The position numbers and the translations under genes are program-made. Below, piece after piece: positions 1-6,280 of a stretch of 10,109 nucleotides of DNA. The notes beneath the pieces were generated by a model, which had not been told where the DNA came from, searched no databases, and saw nothing but the letters and a program-made list of their open reading frames with translations. The stretch's first letter is position 1; each line of letters opens with the position of its first letter. This DNA comes from CAINVV01 sp964506325 (lineage in GTDB: Bacteria > Bacteroidota > Bacteroidia > Bacteroidales > Prolixibacteraceae): positions 1 through 10,109 of the forward strand of contig CAZDLO010000122.1 of assembly GCA_964506325.1 (NCBI GenBank). The letters are read 5' to 3'.

Positions 1-64
1 CAGAGAAGCGTATCACCTTTACATTTGAAGCATATAGTCATTCATTGAAAGAACTTGATTATCT

Positions 65-253
65 TTATAGTTGCAAGCTCATAGGGAGTTCATTGGTTAA
101 CTCCTGTCCTGCGTGTAGGTTCCAACGTTGTAGCCAATTGTAATCGCAACTCGAAACGGTATCGGGATCGACAAAAAAAATGGTTTTTAGATTTTCGGGG
201 TTTGATACCAGAATATGATCAAAACCTCCAACCTGGAAATAGCAAATTTCCGA
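65..253 (-). pseudogene. Decayed C-terminal coding remnant, family unknown
   Basis: Read on the minus strand, 62 codons are open from just after a TGA (254-256) to a TAA (65-67). The translation is protein-like, for example the stretches YFQVGGFDHILVSNPE and FFVDPDTVSSCDYNWLQRW. There is no start codon before the last five residues. A potential ATG near 260 is in another frame and reads only about a dozen codons. This fits the tail of a gene that lost its 5' part by a stop or frameshift. I do not recognise the family. A competing plus-strand reading from the window edge (positions 3-140) is less protein-like. The rest of 1-416 is AT-rich and shows nothing else I can support, apart from a small perfect inverted repeat (85-90 with 99-104) that lies inside this remnant. 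Confidence 0.3.
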
Positions 254-416
254 TCATGCTACTTACTGTATTTTCACCAATTCACATTTCAATAACATTT
301 TTATTCAATCAAATATTAAGACTACTAATCAAGCGTTAACTTGTATATTTCTGATTCATAATATGTTATTTCAAGATGAATGAGAAAGACTGCAAATCCT
401 TTAATTTCAAAACACT

Positions 417-2759
417 ATGAAATCCAGACATTCTTATTTCAAATTATTATTTAGTGCTTTTCTGTTATTTGCCTCAGAAATTGTGATAGCCCAGACAATC
501 AATTTAAGCATGGCAAAAATAATTTCAGTTTCGAAAACTCAATATTTAACAAGGACGACTGCCATTCGCATGTTGCAGGAAGAAGTGGCACACCGCACTT
601 CCATTAACCTTGCGCAAACCTCAGATTGGGGAAAAGGAACTTTTATTGCCATGGCAACAATTAATGATTTAACGATAAACGAGGTACAAGTGCCAAAACG
701 TACCGGTCAGAATTTCCCCGAATTAAAACAAGAAGGGTACCGCATTTTTTGTGACAAGAAGGATGGAAGAGATGTGATCTGGATTATTGGAGCAGACGAA
801 AGAGGTATCTTGTATGGGATAGGGAAATTACTCCGGACTGTCATTATGACCAGAAAAAAAATCTTCCTGGAGAATCCTTTGGATATCGCATCCTCTCCTA
901 TGCAATCAATTCGCGGTCATCAGTTGGGTTATCGCAACACCAATAATTCAACGGATGCCTGGGATGTTGAAAAGTACGAACAATACATCAGGGACCTGGT
1001 CATTTTCGGTACCAATTCAATTGAGATGATTCCCGGGGAAGACGAACCCCGTAATGTTCTTATGCCCCTGGCTCCGCAAGAAATGAACCTGAAAGTAAGT
1101 GAAATTTGTGCCATGTACGGCATCGATTACTGGGTCTGGACTCCTGCCGGTTGCGATTTAAAAGATACAGTCCTGCGCCGGAAACAACTGGATTACTACA
1201 ACAAATTTTACAAGAATTGTCCTAAGCTCGACAATGTATTTTTCCCCGGAGGGGATCCCGGCGATAATCACCCGCGGGAGGTTATGCCATTCCTGAAAGA
1301 ATTACATGATCGATTGGTCAAGTATCATCCCAATGCCGGGATGTGGATTTCGCTGCAGGGTTTTAGTGCCGAGCAGATTGACTATTTTTACACTTACCTT
1401 GAAAAAAATAAGCCGGATTGGCTAAGAGGTATTGTTTCAGGCCCCAGCAGTCCTTCAATAGCTGAAACTCGATTCCGTTTACCTGCAAAGTATAAACATC
1501 GCCATTATCCTGACATCACTCATAATGTAAGATGCGATTATCCTGTCGTTAACTGGGATCAGGCTTATATGCTGACTATTGGCCGTGAAGGAATTAATCC
1601 GATGCCTAACTACTATTCAAAAATTCATGCCACATATGCACCTTATACAGATGGATTTATTAGCTACTCTGATGGAGCCCACGACGATGTCAATAAAATA
1701 ATCTGGAGCATGCGCGGTTGGAATATTGATGAAGAGCCAATGGCTATCATGCAAGATTATTGCCGTTACTTTTTTGGCCCTGAACTGGCGACAAAGGTTT
1801 CCAATGGAATTTTTGCATTGGAACAAAATTGGGTAGGTCCAATCAGAAAAAATGGAGGAATAGAAATAAACTTTGAATATTGGCAAAAACTGGAGAAGGA
1901 GAATCCTCAATTGGCCGGCAACTGGCGGTGGCAGATGCTTGTTCTTCGCTCCTATTACGATACCTACCAGCGCAGAAGAAAAATCTACGAGGAAGGACTT
2001 GAGAAAAAGGCATACGAAGTGCTTGAAACTGCGAAAGAAATTGGTTCAGAAAAAGCAATGAGCGAGGCGTTGAGACTGGTTAACTGTTCAGATACCAAAC
2101 CACAAAATCAGGATCTGCAAGCCAAAATCGCAAAATATTGCGATGATCTTTTCCTCTCCATTGGTTATCAGTCGGATGTCGAAAAATACCATGCCTCTAA
2201 TTCACAACGAAGCTGTATCCTTCAATTTGTGAATTACCCGCTGAACAATCGCTGGTGGCTAACCGATGAGTTTAAAAAAGTGAGTGAAATGGACAGCGAA
2301 TCTAAAAAACTGGAACGGCTTGAAGTGATCCGAACATGGGAGAATCCGGGTCCCGGCAGCTATTACGACAATATATCGAACATAGAAACCGGGCCACGGG
2401 TACTGACAATTTCTTACGATGCCACAGATGTCGCCTGGTGGGAAGGCGGGAAAACACGAAAGAGGTTATCTTCTCAACTTTTTCAGCAAAACCCGGACCT
2501 CGTTTATGAAAATCTCGATTTTAACGGAAGGTATAACATTCGTGTATCAGGTAGAGGCGATGCTCTTTTGCGTGTTGACGGATTTAGACTTGATCCGATT
2601 GTCTATGATAAGGAAATTGGTGGATTCAAAGAGTTCGTTGTGCCAAAGAATCTCACTCAGGATGGAACTATAAAAGTTACCTTCGACAGACCTGAGGAGT
2701 CGCATATCAGATGGAGCAGCCAATCGCATGTTTCGGATGTATGGGTAATCAAAAAATAA
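417..2759 (+). CDS. Secreted glycoside hydrolase-like protein with GH20/GH67-type N-terminal domain
   Basis: A 780-residue exported protein. Residues 1-25 form a Sec signal peptide with probable cleavage at A25|Q26, the usual Bacteroidota pattern. Residues about 27-140 match the non-catalytic alpha/beta domain that precedes the barrel in GH20, GH67 and GH84 enzymes. The signature is EGYRIF, then a strand, then IIGADERGILYGIGKLLRTV. Residues about 160-450 look like a TIM barrel with acidic clusters at E208-D209-E210, D280 and D283 (in FFPGGDPGD) and D381 (in NWDQ). These are candidate catalytic or binding residues by inference only. A helical stretch of about 480-600 follows, and residues about 650-780 look like a beta-sandwich (NIRVSGRGDALLRVDG). 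The substrate cannot be read from the sequence, and I cannot place it in a numbered GH family. The ATG at 417 is chosen because it gives an intact signal peptide. No clear promoter is seen; a near-match to the -7 box (TATATTTC) lies near 342-349. Confidence 0.75.
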   Translation: MKSRHSYFKLLFSAFLLFASEIVIAQTINLSMAKIISVSKTQYLTRTTAIRMLQEEVAHRTSINLAQTSDWGKGTFIAMATINDLTINEVQVPKRTGQNFPELKQEGYRIFCDKKDGRDVIWIIGADERGILYGIGKLLRTVIMTRKKIFLENPLDIASSPMQSIRGHQLGYRNTNNSTDAWDVEKYEQYIRDLVIFGTNSIEMIPGEDEPRNVLMPLAPQEMNLKVSEICAMYGIDYWVWTPAGCDLKDTVLRRKQLDYYNKFYKNCPKLDNVFFPGGDPGDNHPREVMPFLKELHDRLVKYHPNAGMWISLQGFSAEQIDYFYTYLEKNKPDWLRGIVSGPSSPSIAETRFRLPAKYKHRHYPDITHNVRCDYPVVNWDQAYMLTIGREGINPMPNYYSKIHATYAPYTDGFISYSDGAHDDVNKIIWSMRGWNIDEEPMAIMQDYCRYFFGPELATKVSNGIFALEQNWVGPIRKNGGIEINFEYWQKLEKENPQLAGNWRWQMLVLRSYYDTYQRRRKIYEEGLEKKAYEVLETAKEIGSEKAMSEALRLVNCSDTKPQNQDLQAKIAKYCDDLFLSIGYQSDVEKYHASNSQRSCILQFVNYPLNNRWWLTDEFKKVSEMDSESKKLERLEVIRTWENPGPGSYYDNISNIETGPRVLTISYDATDVAWWEGGKTRKRLSSQLFQQNPDLVYENLDFNGRYNIRVSGRGDALLRVDGFRLDPIVYDKEIGGFKEFVVPKNLTQDGTIKVTFDRPEESHIRWSSQSHVSDVWVIKK

Positions 2760-2777
2760 ATAGATCTCAATGAAAAA

Positions 2778-2832
2778 TAATACGCAACCCCGTTGCGCTT
2801 ACACGGACTGCATTGGTCAAAAGTGGGAAGGT
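2778..2832. repeat. 55-bp direct repeat, copy 1 (left of gap)
   Basis: Identical base for base to 2933-2987. It ends exactly where the run of N begins. It contains a 6-bp perfect hairpin, CGCAAC (2783-2788) with GTTGCG (2792-2797), around a CCC loop. There is no T-run after the hairpin, so it is not a standard terminator. Because 55 is a common final k-mer size in de Bruijn assemblers, the simplest reading is that both contig ends carry the same shared k-mer. Confidence 0.95.
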
Positions 2833-2932
2833 NNNNNNNNNNNNNNNNNNNNNNNNNNNNNNNNNNNNNNNNNNNNNNNNNNNNNNNNNNNNNNNNNNNN
2901 NNNNNNNNNNNNNNNNNNNNNNNNNNNNNNNN
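2833..2932. other. Scaffold gap of 100 N
   Basis: Exactly 100 undetermined bases, the conventional filler for a gap of unknown length. The true distance may be anything from a 55-bp overlap (no missing sequence) to a long unresolved repeat. Reading frames that run across it are not real. Confidence 0.98.
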
Positions 2933-2987
2933 TAATACGCAACCCCGTTGCGCTTACACGGACTGCATTGGTCAAAAGTGGGAAGGT
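2933..2987. repeat. 55-bp direct repeat, copy 2 (right of gap)
   Basis: Exact copy of 2778-2832, starting at the first base after the gap, with the same small hairpin (2938-2943 with 2947-2952). The bases after it (2988-3062) are unique within the window and lead into the RDD gene. No TAnnTTTG box is seen there, so the promoter for the following genes may lie in the missing sequence. Confidence 0.95.
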
Positions 2988-3062
2988 GAATTTCGTATAT
3001 AAATACGTTATCGGCAAGTTTACAGACTGTTCGACCAAACTAATAAATTAAAACATTCAATC

Positions 3063-3422
3063 ATGACCGGTACCATGTTGCGATTTGTCAATTTCCTGCT
3101 GGATACATGCCTGTTTTTAATCATTATGATGGGTTTTTTCTATATATTTAGGGAAGAAATTGCAAGGGAGCAGGTGAAGTGGATATCGCTGGTTTCCTAT
3201 TTTTTCTACTATTTTCTTTTTGAATATATTTCCGGAAAAACACCCGGCAAGTTGGTTACCAGGTCCCAGGTTGTTTCAACATCAAATGAAAGGCGGGTTT
3301 TCCTTCTTCAGATTATTTTAAGAACCCTCATGAGATTTATCCCGATTGACATAATTTCCTATTTATTTTCCTACCGGGGACTACATGACCGAATCTCCGG
3401 GACTACCTTGATAAAACTTTAA
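3063..3422 (+). CDS. Small RDD-family membrane protein
   Basis: A 119-residue integral membrane protein. It carries the RDD-domain signature: R7 and D14 in RFVNFLLD at the start of the first membrane segment (about 8-28), a second segment at about 41-57 followed by SGKTPGKLVTRSQVV (57-71), a third hydrophobic stretch at about 81-103, and the closing LHDRISGT (107-114) with D109 and R110. RDD proteins are widespread inner-membrane proteins; some have been linked to ion transport, but most have no known role, so no function is assigned here. The ATG at 3063 is used; the ATG at 3075, four codons on, is equally possible and keeps the whole domain. The following lipoprotein gene starts 25 bp after the stop, so the two are probably co-transcribed. 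Confidence 0.85.
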   Translation: MTGTMLRFVNFLLDTCLFLIIMMGFFYIFREEIAREQVKWISLVSYFFYYFLFEYISGKTPGKLVTRSQVVSTSNERRVFLLQIILRTLMRFIPIDIISYLFSYRGLHDRISGTTLIKL

Positions 3423-3447
3423 TTTCCTTACTATAAATCAATTTGTT

Positions 3448-3726
3448 ATGAAAAAGAGAGTTTTACATCTGATGGCAGTTGTTCTGATCCTGGTAACACT
3501 ATCAAGTTGTGCTACTGTTTTTGGAGGAAGGGTTTCATCTTGTCAGCGGACAAAGCCTGCACAGGGACAGCCTTCACGGGAAATACGGGCAGTAGCATTA
3601 ATCGCTGATATTCTGCTTTTCTGGCCCGGAGCCATTATTGATTTCGCAACAGGAGCTATTTACCGGCCTTGCGACAAGTGGACGGGAAACCAGGCGCCAA
3701 AAAGTGGAGGCAAAATGGAATATTAA
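3448..3726 (+). CDS. Small lipoprotein of unknown function
   Basis: A 92-residue protein with a type II signal peptide: a positive start (MKKR), a hydrophobic core and the lipobox L-S-S-C, with the modified cysteine at C21. The residues after C21 (ATVFGG) are not acidic, so there is no surface-export signal and a periplasm-facing anchor is more likely. A conserved-looking hydrophobic segment sits at 47-70 (LLFWPGAIIDFATGAIY), flanked by C32 and C75, which could form a disulfide. This arrangement resembles small envelope lipoproteins common in Bacteroidota that have no assigned role. The gene lies 25 bp after the RDD gene. Its 3' end faces the stop of the next gene with 47 bp between them, and I see no convincing bidirectional terminator there. 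Confidence 0.7.
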   Translation: MKKRVLHLMAVVLILVTLSSCATVFGGRVSSCQRTKPAQGQPSREIRAVALIADILLFWPGAIIDFATGAIYRPCDKWTGNQAPKSGGKMEY

Positions 3727-3773
3727 AGATAAAAACAATGAAAGGATTTGAAAGTGGTTTCAATTACTTTCCC

Positions 3774-5846
3774 TCAATTAATCCATATAATTTCCGAGGC
3801 AAATTTGCCGTTCATCCCTTTTATCTCGAAACCTTTCTCCATAAGTTCCAACCCTGTCATTTTTGTGTCCTGTTCTTTTCTATCCTGAAAGGACAGGGTA
3901 TAAATCCCCTTTTCATCCAGGCCTCTTAATTTGATGACTTTTGAATTGGCAGCGGTTTCAGATGGTTTGAAAAGAAGAACAGATCCTTTGTTTAATGAGG
4001 AATTAAAATATTCAATACCGTCCCAGTCAATGCCATTGGGTATTGGCAAAATGTGATAGACATCAGCCGGTAGATCTCCGGGGTTTAATCCTCTTAATAT
4101 CGGTCGCTGCCTGGTTTTGTACAATGGCCAGTGTATTTTCACCCCTTCAATCTGATTTGGAGTATAAAAACACCAGTTAGTTGCCATGTTGGCGCCCATA
4201 AAACCATTCCTGAGAATATAGTTTACCCATTCAGGTGAATCATTTACTGTACCGTCGTTGGGAGTATAACCGCTATTATTTGGAGCCTCTCCATGAGGAC
4301 CAAGGTTCATTCCAATGTCGGTTTTGATTTGAACCGGATTAATCATAAAGGAACAGGAATAAAAGGATTCGCGGTGGAATTCGGGACCGGCTGAATCTTC
4401 ATTGGTAAACACCGAGATACGCTGCAATGTTGTGAAATCTTTTAACAATCCGCCATTTCCGCAATGTTCATACCGGAAGTCAGGACGGTTTGCAATCATA
4501 TAATCAAGGATCTCCAGGAGACTTTCATGGCTCAGATAGTTATATTTGGCTTCGAGAACCATATCGCTTCTCCAGTAATCGAAATGCCAGTTATCGTATC
4601 TGGTTAAAAGGGCATTTCTCTCTTTTTCTTTTCCTTCCTCAGTTCCGATATCATTCCACTCAAAAGTAAAATTCATGTAAAGCGATAGTTTTTGTTTATT
4701 GCGGTGAACAATATCTCCCGCAGTCATCCCATTAGGCCATTTTAAGGAATCAGGGTTCCAGAAGGCATATTTCTTAAAATTCCCTTTTGTCCAGTTTGTT
4801 CCTGCGCCATCCAGCCAGTCAATATCAATCTTCCCCAATTCAGCGCCCCATTCGGCTACAGGATATTTTTTGTAGAAATAAGCTAATTGTTTTTCATTTC
4901 CCGGAATACAATATTCAATTAACGGTTCTTCCGGGTTATTTTTGATCGAAGGAGTAATTTTATAATTCCAGAACCATCTTTTCATTTTATTGCTGCCATC
5001 GTCAATATCACCCGTATAGGTACCAAAGAAAACTGCAGGCACTTTGAAAATCTTCCCATTTTCCTTGGTAACTGATGTGGTATCCCACAAATATGATTTG
5101 TAATTGATAGTAAGCGGGTCTTTGCCAGTTCTGTTTTTAAATCTGCCAAAACTCCATTCATATCCGATATAAAGCCCATGTTTTGAATTGACATCAAAGA
5201 TCTGGAATGGAAGATAACCATTTGTATCTTCGGGAGTATGACCGTTGGCATCATTGGTCAGCGAATAAGAGATAGTATCATTAATGCCGATTTTTTTTGA
5301 ATTTACAATCGGCTGATCACTTTTGAATTTCCTACCCAGGTATCTGCCTTTATTGAAACGCCAGAGCGTTACCGTTGAATCGGCTGTAACATTAATATTG
5401 GCAGAAATAACATCGGCATTCTGAAAAGTAATACTTTCACCTGTATTGTTTTTAATAGAAACCTGATTCTCAACCGGTCCGACACCGGGTCTAGCTTCCC
5501 AAACTGATTCCAGTTCCAATTCTGGTTTTGTACTATAAAAACGTAGTTTAAGTTTTGTTCCATTGGATTTTTCAACAATAGCCTCTTTGAATTTCCAGTC
5601 TGGTTGATAGATTCCGCTTCTTATCTGAACTTTTTCAGGGAATGGCATTTCTGAAAAACCCTTCATCCAGTTCCACCCGGTCTTTGAATTTTTGAGCTCA
5701 TAAATAGTTGGACGATTGTTGGTAACAGCAATTGTCATTTGGGTATCCTCGGTATTCAGTTGCCAGTTTGGTGTTGGAATCCGATTCCAGGTGCAAGCTA
5801 TCTGAAGAACAGCAACAACAGCTAAAAAGAGATATCGTTTTTTCAT
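3774..5846 (-). CDS. GH36-like (alpha-galactosidase superfamily) lipoprotein
   Basis: A 690-residue exported protein. The N-terminus is a likely lipoprotein signal with C18 (LQIAC; the Q at -3 is atypical). No acidic residues follow the cysteine, so it probably faces the periplasm. Residues about 25-290 look like the beta-supersandwich that precedes the barrel in GH36 enzymes. The barrel region (about 300-580) shows KIDIDWLDG, then LYMNFTFEWND. D423 in HFDYWRSD sits where GH36 has its nucleophile (K-W-D). Next come E460-H-C462-GNGG, resembling E-x-C-SSGGG of GH36, and FTNED with D484, where GH36 has the acid/base. A short beta domain closes the protein. The motifs are similar but not canonical, so galactosidase activity is inference; another alpha-linked sugar is possible. 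The gene is convergent with the small lipoprotein gene and divergent from the peptidase gene. Confidence 0.65.
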   Translation of the reverse strand: MKKRYLFLAVVAVLQIACTWNRIPTPNWQLNTEDTQMTIAVTNNRPTIYELKNSKTGWNWMKGFSEMPFPEKVQIRSGIYQPDWKFKEAIVEKSNGTKLKLRFYSTKPELELESVWEARPGVGPVENQVSIKNNTGESITFQNADVISANINVTADSTVTLWRFNKGRYLGRKFKSDQPIVNSKKIGINDTISYSLTNDANGHTPEDTNGYLPFQIFDVNSKHGLYIGYEWSFGRFKNRTGKDPLTINYKSYLWDTTSVTKENGKIFKVPAVFFGTYTGDIDDGSNKMKRWFWNYKITPSIKNNPEEPLIEYCIPGNEKQLAYFYKKYPVAEWGAELGKIDIDWLDGAGTNWTKGNFKKYAFWNPDSLKWPNGMTAGDIVHRNKQKLSLYMNFTFEWNDIGTEEGKEKERNALLTRYDNWHFDYWRSDMVLEAKYNYLSHESLLEILDYMIANRPDFRYEHCGNGGLLKDFTTLQRISVFTNEDSAGPEFHRESFYSCSFMINPVQIKTDIGMNLGPHGEAPNNSGYTPNDGTVNDSPEWVNYILRNGFMGANMATNWCFYTPNQIEGVKIHWPLYKTRQRPILRGLNPGDLPADVYHILPIPNGIDWDGIEYFNSSLNKGSVLLFKPSETAANSKVIKLRGLDEKGIYTLSFQDRKEQDTKMTGLELMEKGFEIKGMNGKFASEIIWIN

Positions 5847-5864
5847 AAGGGCATTAATTTAGAG

Positions 5865-5894
5865 ACCGTTAAATATAAATAAAATTTAAACGGT
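5865..5894. repeat. Imperfect inverted repeat upstream of the GH36-like gene
   Basis: ACCGTTAAAT (5865-5874) pairs with ATTTAAACGGT (5884-5894) with one extra base. It lies 19-48 bp upstream of the start codon at 5846, where an operator or promoter could be. The TATATTTA inside it on the minus strand is one base off the Bacteroidota -7 box. AT-rich chance pairing is a real alternative. Confidence 0.25.
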
Positions 5895-5978
5895 GACCTC
5901 CCCCGCTAAACTGGAGGTTTTAGAATTAGATAATAAATTGGACACGCCGGATAAATTGACCCCTCTGCGACGTTTACA
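5895..5978. mobile_element. Possible relic of an IS21-type terminal region
   Basis: Read on the minus strand this stretch starts TGTAAACG (5978 downward) and continues with GGGGTCAATTTATCCGGCG and GTCCAATTTATT. The 8-mer ATAAATTG occurs twice, 18 bp apart (5933-5940 and 5951-5958). A TG start with short spaced subterminal repeats resembles IS21-family ends. A second pairing, ACCTCC (5896-5901) with GGAGGT (5913-5918), lies at its inner side. No transposase gene is present, so this would be a solo end. An alternative is the tail of a lost gene: a plus frame from GTG at 5893 runs 25 codons to a TAA. Confidence 0.3.
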
Positions 5979-6237
5979 TTAATTGTCTCTTAATTATCTC
6001 AAATTTAATGACTTAAACCCGTCGTAGAAAATTCTATAATGCCCGGCGAGAGGTGGTTTTTAGTCCGGCTTTTCTATTTTTCCAACGCAACCTTGCATCA
6101 AAAAAATATACCTGAAAAGCTACGTAGATGCAAATGAAATATTACATTAACTAAATCCAAAATATAAATTAACTGTAATTGAAATTCAGATATTTGAGTG
6201 ATTTAAATTGACTATTCCAGGGATCAAAAAAAACAAT
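5979..6237. other. Intergenic stretch with no supported feature
   Basis: AT-rich sequence between the divergent GH36-like and peptidase genes. A GC-richer island (about 6040-6075) followed by T-rich sequence is the only local contrast, but its arms do not pair well enough to call a terminator. Plus-strand frames here are short (for example about 32 codons from 6039) and not recognisable. No tRNA-like fold was noticed. Confidence 0.5.
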
Positions 6238-6245
6238 TATATTTG
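6238..6245 (+). promoter_or_regulatory. Candidate Bacteroidota -7 box for the peptidase gene
   Basis: TATATTTG matches the Bacteroidota -7 consensus TAnnTTTG exactly and lies 35 bp before the ATG at 6281. No TTTG is found at the expected -33 distance (the nearest similar tetramer, ATTG at 6207-6210, is too far), so the call rests on one box only. Confidence 0.3.
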
Positions 6246-6280
6246 ATTGTATTGTTTGTTTTACCCCTAAAACGAATAGC

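Noticed and set aside
3..140. Plus-strand open frame running in from the left edge (46 codons)
   Set aside because: It overlaps the more protein-like minus-strand remnant, has no recognisable motif and is short enough to arise by chance.
2778..2987. CRISPR array or tandem repeat array at the gap
   Set aside because: Only two copies exist, at contig ends, at a length equal to a common assembly k-mer; no spacers or cas genes are visible.
2770..3051. Open frames across the N gap on both strands
   Set aside because: They exist only because undetermined bases contain no stops. If the two 55-bp copies are merged, the frame from 2770 is just 25 codons long.
2933..3062. Integron attC site before the RDD gene
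   Set aside because: The GTT-containing positions do not fit GTTRRRY, and no matching RYYYAAC partner or integrase is present.
3669..3929. 86-codon plus-strand frame after the small lipoprotein
   Set aside because: It overlaps the lipoprotein gene and lies antisense to the clearly coding end of the GH36-like gene, with no protein features of its own.
417..5846. Polysaccharide utilisation locus
   Set aside because: Two glycosidase-like genes are present but on opposite strands, with no SusC/SusD pair, sensor or sigma/anti-sigma genes in the window.
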